From Jeotgalibacillus aurantiacus (lineage in GTDB: Bacteria; Bacillota; Bacilli; Bacillales; Jeotgalibacillaceae): a DNA stretch of 64,000 bases. The DNA lies in contig NZ_JACNMS010000001.1 of the NCBI RefSeq assembly GCF_020595125.1, positions 372,001-436,000 on the forward strand, read 5' to 3'. Of this stretch, positions 17,131-25,451 are shown one piece after another (position 1 is the stretch's first letter; each line of letters opens with the position of its first letter). The notes under the pieces were generated by a model. It was not told where the DNA came from, searched no databases, and worked only from the letters and a program-made list of their open reading frames with translations. The position numbers were made by a program, and so were the translations under genes.

Positions 17131-17481
17131 ATGGAGCCTGTCAATTTGAAAGAGGTCCAGAACCTGATTGATCGCTTTGCGCAAAAAGAAGTTTATATAC
17201 ATTTAGAGACAACGAATGGTTCGTATGCTTCTCATGTGGATGAGAATTTTTTTAATGCCGGCGCTTTTATCCGCAATGCAAAAGTGGAGTATGAGTTAGG
17301 TAAAATCATCGGTGATGTTCCTTCACGTGTCGGGCTGAAGCTTGGCAACCTTGGCTGGATTTATGCACAGGGAATTACACATTATGAGCTTGATGATAAA
17401 GGGCGTCTACTGATGGCCGGCCATGATCACCAGGGAAAGCTTGCTGTGTCCCTGCAGATTAGCGAAACACCTTTTGAGTAG
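17131..17481 (+). CDS. yojF: YojF family protein, partner of BshB2
   Basis: A 116-aa soluble protein (DUF1806/YojF). It begins MEPVNLKEVQNLIDRFAQKE and contains NGSYASHVDENFFNAGAFIRNA, the conserved core. I chose ATG 17131 because GGAGGGG lies just upstream. It is paired with bshB2, 18 bases ahead, as in B. subtilis yojF-yojG, so a role connected to bacillithiol synthesis or to BshB2 is inferred from context only. Confidence 0.85.
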   Translation: MEPVNLKEVQNLIDRFAQKEVYIHLETTNGSYASHVDENFFNAGAFIRNAKVEYELGKIIGDVPSRVGLKLGNLGWIYAQGITHYELDDKGRLLMAGHDHQGKLAVSLQISETPFE

Positions 17482-17499
17482 CAGGAAGGAGCAGGACAG

Positions 17500-18183
17500 A
17501 TGATAGAAAAAGAAAGACATGTATTAGTTGTATTTCCGCATCCTGATGACGAGGCATTTGGCGTTTCGGGAACGATTGCCAGTCACTTAAAGATGGGAAC
17601 CGGCGTCACCTATGCCTGCCTGACACTCGGCGAAATGGGACGTAATCTCGGCAATCCACCATTTGCAACACGTGAATCCCTGCCGCAGATCCGTAAAAAA
17701 GAATTGCAGGCGGCTGCTGATGCAATGGGTTTAAAGGATTTAAGGATGATGGGGCTGCGTGATAAAACGGTTGAATTTGAAGACGATGAGAAAATGGTTG
17801 ATATGATGAACGCATTGATCGAAGACGTTCAGCCATCACTCGTCATTACCTTTTATCCTGATTACTGTGTGCATCCCGACCATGAGGCTACAGCACGGGC
17901 TGTTGTAAGAGCCGTCAGCAGAATGGATGAAGCGTCTCGTCCAAAGCTTCACTGTGTGGCTTTTGCGAACCATACAGCTGATGAGCTTGGCGAACCTGAT
18001 GTCATTAATGATGTTTCAGAAGTGCAGGATCTGAAGCTAAATACGATGAGAGCACATATATCTCAGACAGCCTGGATGCTTGAGGACCTCGAAAAGCGTC
18101 TTGCTGAGAAGGACCCTGATGCTATCCAGTGGGTTTCCCAGGAGCGCTTCTTTAACTACCGTTATAATCAGGGCTATAACTAA
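17500..18183 (+). CDS. bshB2: bacillithiol biosynthesis deacetylase BshB2
   Basis: A PIG-L/LmbE-family zinc hydrolase of 227 aa that removes the acetyl group from GlcNAc-malate, the second step of bacillithiol synthesis, and may also act in bacillithiol-conjugate turnover. The zinc and catalytic motif FPHPDDEAFG is at residues 12-21, and the third zinc ligand is in CVHPDHEATA. TLGEMGRNLG is the usual substrate loop. The yojF partner upstream indicates the BshB2 branch rather than BshB1. A strong terminator follows. Confidence 0.92.
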   Translation: MIEKERHVLVVFPHPDDEAFGVSGTIASHLKMGTGVTYACLTLGEMGRNLGNPPFATRESLPQIRKKELQAAADAMGLKDLRMMGLRDKTVEFEDDEKMVDMMNALIEDVQPSLVITFYPDYCVHPDHEATARAVVRAVSRMDEASRPKLHCVAFANHTADELGEPDVINDVSEVQDLKLNTMRAHISQTAWMLEDLEKRLAEKDPDAIQWVSQERFFNYRYNQGYN

Positions 18184-18184
18184 T

Positions 18185-18220
18185 GAAAAATCCCGTGTCG
18201 GCTGACACGGGATTTTTTTG
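18185..18220. terminator. terminator between bshB2 and the fructokinase gene
   Basis: AAAATCCCGTGTC / GACACGGGATTTT, a perfect 13-bp stem with a four-base loop and flanking A and T runs, serves both convergent genes. Confidence 0.93.
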
Positions 18221-18231
18221 TGGTTGAATTT

Positions 18232-19170
18232 TTAAGCGTTCTTTACTTCTTCAATCGTCGGAAGTGCGGTCATGGCACCTTTTACAGATGCAGCAAGGGC
18301 GCCTGATTTGCTTGCGAGCTCAACCATGCTTTTCGCCTCTTCAAGTGTCAGGCTTTCGATATCCCCTTGGTATTCATGCAATGAGTAGAGAATACCTGAT
18401 ACAAATGCGTCTCCGGCACCGGTTGTATCAACGGCATGCACTTTTCTTGCAGGAACGTGGAGAGCGCCGTCTTTCGTAAATACCCAACTGCCTTCACTGC
18501 CCATTGTGATCAAAAGTAATGGAATATCGAATTGCTGCATGGCTTCGGCACCTTTTTGAATATCTGCGGTACCTGTTAAAAATTCAAGCTCCTCTTCGGA
18601 GATTTTCACAACATCCGCTTTATCAAGCATGCTGACAATCTTTTGGCGTGCTTCTTCTTCACTGCTCCATAAGGACAAGCGCAGATTCGGGTCATAGGAA
18701 ACGATCATGCCGTTTTCTCTTGCCATTTCGACCGCGCGGATTGTAGCACTTTTTGAAGGTTCGCTGATCATTGAAATAGAGCCGAAGTGAAACACTTTTG
18801 CCTGGCCGAATAAGCTTTCCTGAAGTTCTTCTGATTTCAGAAAACGGTCAGCACTTGGATCAATATAGAAGTCAAAGCTGCGTTCGCCGCCCTCACCGAG
18901 TGTGACAAAAACAACACCTGTGCGGTTTTGCTGGTCAAACAGCATGCCTTCTGTATGTACACCATAGTCTTTTAATGTTTTTTCAAGGAAGCGGCCGAGT
19001 ACATCGTCCCCTACTTTTCCTGCAAAATAAGATGGGATGCCGAGACGTGCCACTCCAACTGCAACATTTGCCGGAGCACCGCCAGGACTTTTATGGTAGC
19101 TTGCGTTTGTTTCATCTAATGGAATAAAGTCTATTAAAGCTTCTCCCAGGGAAATGACGCCATTTTTCAT
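18232..19170 (-). CDS. PfkB-family carbohydrate kinase, fructokinase-like
   Basis: A ribokinase-fold sugar kinase of 312 aa. SPGGAPANVAVGVARLG is the sugar-binding motif and DTTGAGDAFVSGIL holds the catalytic Asp and anion hole. The overall pattern is closest to fructokinases (ScrK/YdjE type); gene context gives no substrate, as no sucrose or mannan genes are adjacent. I chose the ATG at 19170 (MKNGVISLGEALIDF) because AGGAGG precedes it; 15 more upstream codons are open but lack a site. Repeat A copy 3 lies in its leader region. Confidence 0.85.
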   Translation of the reverse strand: MKNGVISLGEALIDFIPLDETNASYHKSPGGAPANVAVGVARLGIPSYFAGKVGDDVLGRFLEKTLKDYGVHTEGMLFDQQNRTGVVFVTLGEGGERSFDFYIDPSADRFLKSEELQESLFGQAKVFHFGSISMISEPSKSATIRAVEMARENGMIVSYDPNLRLSLWSSEEEARQKIVSMLDKADVVKISEEELEFLTGTADIQKGAEAMQQFDIPLLLITMGSEGSWVFTKDGALHVPARKVHAVDTTGAGDAFVSGILYSLHEYQGDIESLTLEEAKSMVELASKSGALAASVKGAMTALPTIEEVKNA

Positions 19171-19254
19171 TGTATATTCCTCCTGCACTGCATTTTGATG
19201 ATTAGAGTGTATCACATGATTGAGAAAAAGTTCACATGAAACGTAGAAAGAGCC

Positions 19255-19365
19255 GGGCTGGAGCTATCCTGCGCTTTCCGTGGCCGGGCGGTGAACCCCT
19301 TGTGCTTCGCACAATGGTTTCACCTGTCCCTTTCCGCCACAGGAGTCTCCGGATAGTTCCAGCCC
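19255..19365. repeat. GC-rich palindromic repeat A, copy 3
   Basis: A 111-bp copy in inverse orientation. The outer arms GGGCTGGAGCTATCC / GGATAGTTCCAGCCC pair with one G-T wobble. The core CTTTCCGTGGCCGGGCGGTG and CTTTCCGCCACAGGAGTC is as in copy 1. It lies between two minus-strand genes. Confidence 0.9.
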
Positions 19366-19468
19366 TATTGCATGTTTACAATTCATACTACTAATAAAAC
19401 CTCATTACAGTAAGGTCGTTCGTTAAATGATGACAGCTGACCTGTTCTAAGAACGATTTTTAATTAAA

Positions 19469-19503
19469 GAAACCGCTTCCCTCATATAGAAGAAAACGGT
19501 TTT
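19469..19503 (-). terminator. likely terminator of the Cof-type phosphatase gene
   Basis: On the minus strand AAACCG(TTTT)CTTC pairs imperfectly with GGAAGCGGTTT and a T-rich run follows. The stem is weaker than others in this window. Confidence 0.55.
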
Positions 19504-19513
19504 GCAGGTTTTA

Positions 19514-20380
19514 TTATACGGTTTGTCCAATCACGTGTTCCTGAATGGCTTTGGCTACGCCTTCTTCACGGTTTGTGACTGTTGTAAATCGGCAGATGTC
19601 TTTAATGTCCTGAGGTGCATTGCCCATTGCTACTGACCAGCCTGCTTTTTTCATCATTGATACGTCATTATAGTTGTCGCCGATCGCCATGACATCGGCG
19701 AGGTTGATTCCATGCTGAGCTGCATACCATTCGAGTGCGAGTCCTTTTTGTGCATCAATACTTGTAATTTCAAGGTTTTCTTTACCAGATGAACTGACGG
19801 CTAGGCCATTCATCTCTGATAAAACAGTACGTGCTTCCTGCAACTTATCAGGATCAGATGAAAATGCAAGGAATTTATAAATGACCTGTGAAGAGTTGAA
19901 AATCTCATCGTAGTTTTCAACAATATGAATGTTTCCTTCTTCATAGCGGTTACTTGCTTCTTCTCTTACATGAGGAAGAGGAGTATCCGGATTAGAAGTA
20001 AGGAAGATATCAATTAACAGTTCAATTCCCTGCTCCTTATGGTTCGTATACGTTCCCTGATCTGTATATAACTCGAAATAAATGCCAAGTCTTTCAAGCT
20101 CAGCGGCTGATTTTTTGGCCATTGCTGAATCAATGCCCTTTACATAGATCTGTTTTCCATTTTCATCGCGTATTTCAGCTCCGTTTACGACAATTAGTGG
20201 CAATGATAAACCTGCATCTTTTAGTGGTTCAGATGCTTCTTTATAAGAACGGCCGGTCGCAATGATCACTTTCGCACCGGATTTTTGTGCTTCCCTAATC
20301 GCAGTGGCTGTTTCTTCTCCAACAGCATGTTGTCCATTGAGAAGAGTGCCATCCATATCTGATGCAATCATTTTAATCAT
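19514..20380 (-). CDS. Cof-type HAD-IIB sugar/flavin phosphatase
   Basis: A 288-aa cytosolic HAD phosphatase. Motif I is DMDGTLLNG with the nucleophile Asp8, motif II lies in IIATGRSYKEAS, and motif IV is GDNYNDVSMMKKAG. A large C2B cap domain sits between them, as in YxeH/YidA-type enzymes. Substrates of this family are sugar phosphates, FMN or pyridoxal phosphate; the one used here is not apparent. I chose ATG 20380 (MIKMIASDMDG) with AAGGGTG upstream. It has no evident operon partner. Confidence 0.88.
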   Translation of the reverse strand: MIKMIASDMDGTLLNGQHAVGEETATAIREAQKSGAKVIIATGRSYKEASEPLKDAGLSLPLIVVNGAEIRDENGKQIYVKGIDSAMAKKSAAELERLGIYFELYTDQGTYTNHKEQGIELLIDIFLTSNPDTPLPHVREEASNRYEEGNIHIVENYDEIFNSSQVIYKFLAFSSDPDKLQEARTVLSEMNGLAVSSSGKENLEITSIDAQKGLALEWYAAQHGINLADVMAIGDNYNDVSMMKKAGWSVAMGNAPQDIKDICRFTTVTNREEGVAKAIQEHVIGQTV

Positions 20381-20511
20381 GGTATTCACCCTTTTCTTTT
20401 GATTGTTATAGTGTAACACGGCATCAAAATTGTAAACCTTTTCAATGCTTAGTATTTACAAATATTTAAAAATGCGTTCATATCAGGACAAAATGAACGC
20501 GAAAAAGACCA

Positions 20512-20539
20512 AAATAAAAACAGCAGGCCAGCTGCTGTT
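20512..20539 (-). terminator. terminator of sda
   Basis: AACAGCA and TGCTGTT pair around GGCCAGC-like bases, overlap the sda stop codon, and are followed on the minus strand by TTTTTATTTT. Confidence 0.75.
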
Positions 20540-20681
20540 AAGCTTCAATATGGCAACGGATATTCCGTTCGATCATCTCGTTTTCCAAAAGAAGAATGAA
20601 ATCTGATGATAGATTTCTTTCTTTCGCTGTTTTAAACGCTTCGATTAATTTTGAATCTGTCAGCTGATTCAGTGAATTCAT
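20538..20681 (-). CDS. sda: sporulation histidine kinase inhibitor Sda
   Basis: A 47-aa helical-hairpin protein: MNSLNQLTDSKLIEAF, then AKERNLSSDFILLLENEM and IERNIRCHIEA. The pattern LxDxxLIEAFxxAxExNLxxDFIxLLExExxRR is that of Sda, which docks on the dimerisation domain of KinA/KinB-type kinases and blocks Spo0F phosphorylation when DNA replication is disturbed. Two helices are separated at about residues 21-25. AGAGGTG precedes the ATG and a terminator follows the stop. A PAS histidine kinase of the sporulation type lies 2 kb away, a natural target. No DnaA box is evident in its short leader. Confidence 0.85.
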   Translation of the reverse strand: MNSLNQLTDSKLIEAFKTAKERNLSSDFILLLENEMIERNIRCHIEA

Positions 20682-20815
20682 CCTGTCTCACCTCTTTAAA
20701 TAGGATTGCATGTTGTGAGTATTCCCTATTTTACCCTTTTTAATCATCAAATGAGAAATTTAAATGTTTTTTCTTAATTGAAAAGGGTACATAACAATGG
20801 TTAAATTAAATCAGA

Positions 20816-20834
20816 TATAATGAAAGCGCTATCT
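20816..20834 (+). promoter_or_regulatory. -10 element with an overlapping cre site upstream of yjiH
   Basis: TATAAT (20816-20821) is followed at once by TGAAAGCGCTATCT (20821-20834), matching 13 of 14 cre positions. Placement at the transcription start predicts CcpA repression. No convincing -35 was found at 16-18 bp, so the promoter itself is tentative. Confidence 0.5.
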
Positions 20835-20953
20835 TATTAACTTTTAGTGAAAATGATTGATTTGAAAGGTGGTGTGCATTAAAATTAGATTCGTCTCATT
20901 TTTATTCACTTAATACATAATAAAAATGACAGTTTATAAAAAGGAGAAACTGA

Positions 20954-22315
20954 ATGAAAAACCCAACTGCTATTGATTACTTACGTTTTATTATCCCTTC
21001 ATTAATCGGGATTTTCTTATTTATGACGCCTCTACCTTCTGATGAGGCAGTGACGATTCCAATTGCGATTATGTCAAACTGGCTACAAGGCTTAATCGGC
21101 CCTTCTATTCCTGGTATTATGACGATCCTGATTGTGGTGGCCGCACTGTTGTCACTTGTCGCACGTATTGTTAAACCTTCATTTATCACTAACAGTGATT
21201 TCCTGACGAACCTGTTTGCTGTTGGATGGTTCTGGGTGATTGTCCGGGTCATCGCCGCTGTATTTGCCATCATTACTTTTTATCAGTTAGGCGGCAGTTC
21301 GACAGAATTAATCTGGTCAGAATACACAGGCGGGCTTCTGCTTGGTGAAGAAGGTTTAATCACGCTGTTATTTACGATCTTCTTTTTTGCTGGTTTATTT
21401 TTACCACTTTTATTAAACTTTGGTCTTCTCGAATGGTTCGGGGCATTAATGGCAAAAATTATGCGCCCATTATTCCGTCTGCCTGGGCGTTCTTCCATTG
21501 ATGCGCTTGCTTCATGGCTTGGTGATGGAACGATCGGCGTTATGCTGACGAACAAGCAGTATGAAGAAGGCTATTATTCAAAGCGTGAAGCTGCCGTTAT
21601 TGGAACGACCTTCTCTGTTGTATCTATTACATTCAGTATTGTCGTGATTGAGACGATCGGACTTGCGCAGTACTTCGTTCCGTTTTACGCAACGGTCGCT
21701 CTTGCAGGATTTGTCGCAGCCATTATTATGCCGCGAATTCCACCACTATCTCTAAAGAAAAAAACCTACGTAACAGAAGCTGAGGAGGATGACGAGCTTG
21801 AGGACATCCCTGAAGGCAAAACGCGAATTCAGCACGGCACAGAAATGGCACTTGCTGCTGCTAAAAAGAACAACAGCGTAGGCGGATTCTTTAAAAGCGG
21901 ATTTAAAAACGTTCTGGATATGTGGATTGGTGTTGCTCCGGTTGTTATGGCTTTCGGTACGATTGCCCTGATTCTCGCTGAAAACACAAACTTCTTTGTG
22001 ATCTTAGGAACACCTTTTGTTCCAATTCTTGAGCTTCTTCAAATCCCTGAGGCTGCAGATGCGGCACAGACAATGGTTGTCGGCTTTGCAGATATGTTCC
22101 TGCCAGCCATTATCGGTGAAAGCATCAATTCAGAATTAACGAGATTTGTGATTGCAGCCGTTTCTGTGACTCAGCTGATTTACATGTCTGAAGTTGGCGG
22201 CGTACTGTTAGGATCAAAGGTGCCGGTGAACTTCCTTGATCTTGTCCTGATCTTCCTGCTTCGTACCATCATCACACTGCCAATCATCGCAGGCGTGGCG
22301 CATTTGTTGTTCTAA
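20954..22315 (+). CDS. yjiH: YjiH family membrane protein
   Basis: A polytopic membrane protein of 453 aa with about ten to eleven hydrophobic segments and two nucleoside-recognition (Gate) domains. The motif LASWLGDGTIGVMLTNKQYEEG and the C-terminal QLIYMSEVGGVLLGSKVPVN are typical of YjiH proteins. A charged cytosolic loop (about residues 268-290) separates the halves. The transported substrate is unknown. AAGGAG lies eight bases before the ATG. A cre-like site upstream suggests catabolite control. A composite repeat follows the stop codon. Confidence 0.82.
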   Translation: MKNPTAIDYLRFIIPSLIGIFLFMTPLPSDEAVTIPIAIMSNWLQGLIGPSIPGIMTILIVVAALLSLVARIVKPSFITNSDFLTNLFAVGWFWVIVRVIAAVFAIITFYQLGGSSTELIWSEYTGGLLLGEEGLITLLFTIFFFAGLFLPLLLNFGLLEWFGALMAKIMRPLFRLPGRSSIDALASWLGDGTIGVMLTNKQYEEGYYSKREAAVIGTTFSVVSITFSIVVIETIGLAQYFVPFYATVALAGFVAAIIMPRIPPLSLKKKTYVTEAEEDDELEDIPEGKTRIQHGTEMALAAAKKNNSVGGFFKSGFKNVLDMWIGVAPVVMAFGTIALILAENTNFFVILGTPFVPILELLQIPEAADAAQTMVVGFADMFLPAIIGESINSELTRFVIAAVSVTQLIYMSEVGGVLLGSKVPVNFLDLVLIFLLRTIITLPIIAGVAHLLF

Positions 22316-22325
22316 TGATAAAACC

Positions 22326-22592
22326 GTAACGGAATTCCCCCTTCGCTTTCCTTTGTCTAGCTGCGACGGTCAGGGACTAGCAAACTTCCCGTCCCCTCGT
22401 CCGATAAGTCAACATCAGCTCACTGCGTTCGCTGTGTTTCCTTTATCTCCGTCGGGGCCAGTCCAGTTTGTACGTCCCTTAACGCCCGCCTCCGCTTTTC
22501 CAGGGCCGCGCGGTGAGCCAGCTAGTGCTTCGCACTAAGCTGTCTCACCTGTCGCTTCTCCGCTGTAGGAGTCTTCGGGGGAATTCCGTTAC
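22326..22592. repeat. palindromic repeat A copy 4 with repeat B inserted
   Basis: The outer arms GTAACGGAATTCCCCC and GGGGGAATTCCGTTAC are perfect 16-bp complements, as in other A copies. Inside, CGCTTTCC is followed by a repeat B copy (TGTCTAGCTGCG at about 22354 to about 22490) and then by CGCTTTTCC and the rest of A (GGCCGCGCGGTGAGCC, TCACCTGTCGCTTCTCCGC). The near-duplicate of CGCTTTCC at both edges of B looks like a target-site duplication. Confidence 0.9.
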
Positions 22593-22666
22593 TCAGTCAG
22601 TGCTTTTCTTCAACCATAAGTATGAAACGCAAAAATCATTAGAATCTATTTTTATATTTCTACTAA

Positions 22667-22703
22667 AAAGCACTTCCCATCACGAGACGGGAAGTGCTTT
22701 TTT
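22667..22703 (-). terminator. terminator overlapping the kinase stop codon
   Basis: AAAAAGCACTTCCC / GGGAAGTGCTTTTT is a 14-bp stem with a loop of about nine bases. The left half of the stem on the minus strand lies within the last codons of the kinase gene. Confidence 0.88.
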
Positions 22704-23984
22704 GCGGATTGTGACAGGCAGGGTAATCGTAGCAGTGGTTCCTTTTCCGGGTTCACTGCGAAACGAAAGCTCACCATCATGTGCCTGAATGATTTTATGA
22801 CAGATCGTTAATCCCAGCCCCATTCCTTTTTCTTTCGTTGTATAAAAAGGTTCACTGACTTTCTCGATTATTTCCTGTGGGATGCCTTGCCCGGTATCTT
22901 CGATTTCAAGATGAACTTCTTTTTCATTTACACGTGGACGTATTTTAATTTCACCGCCATGATCCATTGCTTCAATGCTGTTTTTAATCAGATTAATGAA
23001 CACCTGAATGACCTGATTACGATCACCATGAACAAATTTTTCTGAGTCGTCCACTTTTTCCACCAGAATGCGGATGTCTTTTTGAGCAGCCTGATGCTTC
23101 ATAAAGTTAATCACGTAACCCACACAATCGCACAATGAAAAGAACTCTTTTTTCCTCAGCTCAGGTTTCGACAAAACAAGTAATTCATCAACAATTGCAT
23201 AAATACGGTCAATTTCAGATGACATAATATCAATGTTTTCTTTAGGCAGTGAGGGCTGTTCTTTCATTAACTGTACAAATCCTTTTAAGCTTGTCAGAGG
23301 GTTCTTAATTTCATGGGCAATTCCTGATGCAAGTTCACCCGCCACTGCTAATTTTTCTCTTCTTAAAAGCTGTTCTTCGGCACTTTTTTGCTGTGAAATG
23401 TCTCTTCCAAGCGTAATCAATGCTTTTCGTGTACCGTCCTCATAAAAAATAGGAACCTTTATCACATCAAACGACTTATATTCACCAGTCTCAATAAAGA
23501 AAGATTCCTCAGTCCGGACTGTTTCACCTTTTTGCCATGTTTCTTCGTCTGTGTCCATACAGTAGTCGAAAGCTTCCTGAAAAAAGGGATTAATCTTCCC
23601 GAGCTCATGATCTGTCTTACCAATGTATGGCTCGCCTTTTAATCCATAAAGCTCAAGCCCAAAATCATTCGTGCGGATCCATCTGCCTTGTCCATCTTTA
23701 AAGCAGACAAAATCAGGCATGGACTGAATCAGCGCCACCATTTTAAACTCTTCCTCTTCCATTTCCTTAAACAGGTTTCTGAGTGCGTTTGAGCGTTGAT
23801 AAATCAAATATCCAATCACGAGTGTGACAATCGCTACAACAGCTTCAATAATAATATAGGCTTCAGCAGGAAGCCATTCATAAATACCTGACAAAATTAA
23901 AACAATTTGTACGAGGAATAAACCGGCAATCGCCGCCAGCAGTCCCTTAATTTGCGAAAACGTATAGGATTGAAGCAATTTCAT
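22680..23984 (-). CDS. PAS-domain sensor histidine kinase, sporulation-type
   Basis: A membrane-bound kinase of 434 aa: two N-terminal membrane helices (about 13-33 and 41-63), a PAS domain (about 82-195), then HisKA and HATPase domains. The phospho-accepting His225 sits in GIAHEIKNPLTSLKGFVQLM, the H-box style of KinA/KinB/KinD orphan kinases that feed the Spo0F phosphorelay. N, G1 and G2 boxes are NLIKNSIEAM, DTGQGIP and GMGLGLTICHKI. No response-regulator gene is adjacent, consistent with an orphan kinase. I chose ATG 23984, one codon inside a GTG. Two Spo0A-like boxes lie upstream. Confidence 0.87.
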   Translation of the reverse strand: MKLLQSYTFSQIKGLLAAIAGLFLVQIVLILSGIYEWLPAEAYIIIEAVVAIVTLVIGYLIYQRSNALRNLFKEMEEEEFKMVALIQSMPDFVCFKDGQGRWIRTNDFGLELYGLKGEPYIGKTDHELGKINPFFQEAFDYCMDTDEETWQKGETVRTEESFFIETGEYKSFDVIKVPIFYEDGTRKALITLGRDISQQKSAEEQLLRREKLAVAGELASGIAHEIKNPLTSLKGFVQLMKEQPSLPKENIDIMSSEIDRIYAIVDELLVLSKPELRKKEFFSLCDCVGYVINFMKHQAAQKDIRILVEKVDDSEKFVHGDRNQVIQVFINLIKNSIEAMDHGGEIKIRPRVNEKEVHLEIEDTGQGIPQEIIEKVSEPFYTTKEKGMGLGLTICHKIIQAHDGELSFRSEPGKGTTATITLPVTIRKKALPVS

Positions 23985-24030
23985 CACCTGCCATCCTTAA
24001 AAAGAATTAACATATGCATCTATCATACCA

Positions 24031-24057
24031 TGTCGAAGATTGTAACAAAAGGTCGAA
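24031..24057 (-). promoter_or_regulatory. pair of Spo0A-like boxes upstream of the kinase gene
   Basis: TGTCGAA (24031-24037) is a perfect 0A box; GGTCGAA (24051-24057) is a one-mismatch copy 20 bp away on the same face of the helix. Both lie 45-75 bp before the kinase start, in its promoter region (TATGAT at 24026-24021 is a candidate -10). Confidence 0.55.
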
Positions 24058-24116
24058 AGAATGACACATGTCCAAGACTCTTTTCAAGCGTATAATAAGG
24101 TTACTTTTTAAACGTG

Positions 24117-24149
24117 AAAAAGGCTGAGAACTTTTTAGTCTCAGCCTCT
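24117..24149 (-). terminator. terminator of tdh
   Basis: On the minus strand AGGCTGAGAC and TTCTCAGCCT pair around a seven-base loop, followed by TTTTT. Confidence 0.85.
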
Positions 24150-24161
24150 ACACATTTTTAG

Positions 24162-25112
24162 TTATTGCGGGATACCCGTCTTTAATTTCTGTAGCATATC
24201 AGCTGTCATCGTAGCAAGATCATATTCAGCTTTGAATCCCCACTCTGCTTTTGCTGCCGAAGCGTCAATTGCATCAGGCCAGCTGTCAGCAATCGACTGA
24301 CGGACAGGATCCGGCTGGTAAGAGATTTCAAACGAAGGAATATGCTTTTTAATTTCAGCAGCCACCATTTCCGGTTCGATGCTCATTGCCGTTACGTTAA
24401 ACGCGTTGCGGTGTTTCAGCTTGGCAGGATCTGCCTCCATCAGGTCAACGATCGCCTGCAGCGCATCCGGCATATACATCATATCCATATACGTTCCTTT
24501 ATCAATGTAAGAATTGTACTTTCCTGATTTCAATGCCTCATAATAGATTTCGACTGCATAATCTGTTGTACCGCCACCCGGAGGCGTTACGTAAGATATC
24601 AGACCCGGGAAACGCACGCCGCGTGTATCCACACCAAAACGTGTGAAATAGTAATCACACAGCAGTTCACCAGAAACTTTGTTCACCCCATACATCGTCG
24701 TCGGACGTTGAATCGTATCCTGAGGCGTTCCATGCTTTGGTGTATCCGGACCAAACGCACCGATCGAACTTGGCGTGAAGAATTGCAGATGGTGTTCACG
24801 TGCAGCTTCCAGACCGTTCACCAGACCACCCATATTTAAATGCCACGCAAGCTGTGGATTTTCCTCCGCTCGTGCTGAAAGCAGTGCCGCCATATGCATC
24901 ATAGTATCAACCTTATACTTTGACACAAGCTCGTTCATCTTAGCGGCATCCGTTACATCCAGTATTTCAAAAGGACCTCCATGAACAACCTCTGAATCAG
25001 CCGTCCGGATATCCGTCGCAATCACATGATCTGCACCGTATTCCTTCCGCAGCTTCGTAATTAACTCTGATCCGATCTGACCAAGCGCACCTGTTACCAG
25101 TATTCGTTTCAT
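24162..25112 (-). CDS. tdh: L-threonine 3-dehydrogenase, SDR (epimerase-like) type
   Basis: An NAD-dependent extended short-chain dehydrogenase of 316 aa that oxidises L-threonine to 2-amino-3-ketobutyrate. The Rossmann motif is [10 protein letters not shown] (residues 7-16). The catalytic pair is YGVNKVSGE (Tyr and Lys), with Ser in [30 protein letters not shown] is the threonine-binding loop that separates these enzymes from UDP-sugar epimerases. The pathway partner kbl is on the same strand but 6.7 kb upstream, beyond an ABC transporter locus. It has its own terminator and probably its own promoter. Confidence 0.88.
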   Translation of the reverse strand: MKRILVTGALGQIGSELITKLRKEYGADHVIATDIRTADSEVVHGGPFEILDVTDAAKMNELVSKYKVDTMMHMAALLSARAEENPQLAWHLNMGGLVNGLEAAREHHLQFFTPSSIGAFGPDTPKHGTPQDTIQRPTTMYGVNKVSGELLCDYYFTRFGVDTRGVRFPGLISYVTPPGGGTTDYAVEIYYEALKSGKYNSYIDKGTYMDMMYMPDALQAIVDLMEADPAKLKHRNAFNVTAMSIEPEMVAAEIKKHIPSFEISYQPDPVRQSIADSWPDAIDASAAKAEWGFKAEYDLATMTADMLQKLKTGIPQ

Positions 25113-25132
25113 CGCATTTCCCTCCGTTGATT

Positions 25133-25420
25133 CCTATGATAAAAACAAATGTCCACACAAGAAGGACAAATAATTAATATAAATGTTATTAACACTTATA
25201 ATTTATCATACTTTAATCAAAATGTTTATACCGGAAGGACAAAAAACTTTGACATCACCTACTCATTTCCATGGATATTATTCTTTACCAGGAGGCTGTA
25301 TTAACAGCAATATCCATCTTCATTATTGTATATGGAGTTATCGTTATGTAATGAATACATATCTAAAAAGATTAAGATACTTAAGATTAAAAGGTCCCGA
25401 ATTTTTTTCATAAAACATAA
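25133..25420. other. AT-rich intergenic region upstream of tdh
   Basis: No gene is seen in these 290 bases. They should hold the tdh promoter on the minus strand. The only structure I see is an inverted repeat ATGGATATT (25271-25279) / AATATCCAT (25309-25317) with a 29-base loop. I could not assign it to a known riboswitch or operator class. Confidence 0.5.
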
Positions 25421-25449
25421 AAAATCCGGCCCTCAGCAGGCCGGATTTT
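25421..25449 (-). terminator. terminator of the peptide ABC operon
   Basis: AAAATCCGGCC / GGCCGGATTTT is a perfect 11-bp stem with a seven-base loop and a T run on the minus strand, right after the last gene. Confidence 0.92.
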
Positions 25450-25451
25450 CA

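Noticed and set aside
22353-22538. ORF within repeats A and B (also 16830-17096)
   Set aside because: The frames lie within palindromic repeat DNA and similar peptides arise from any B copy; no start site.
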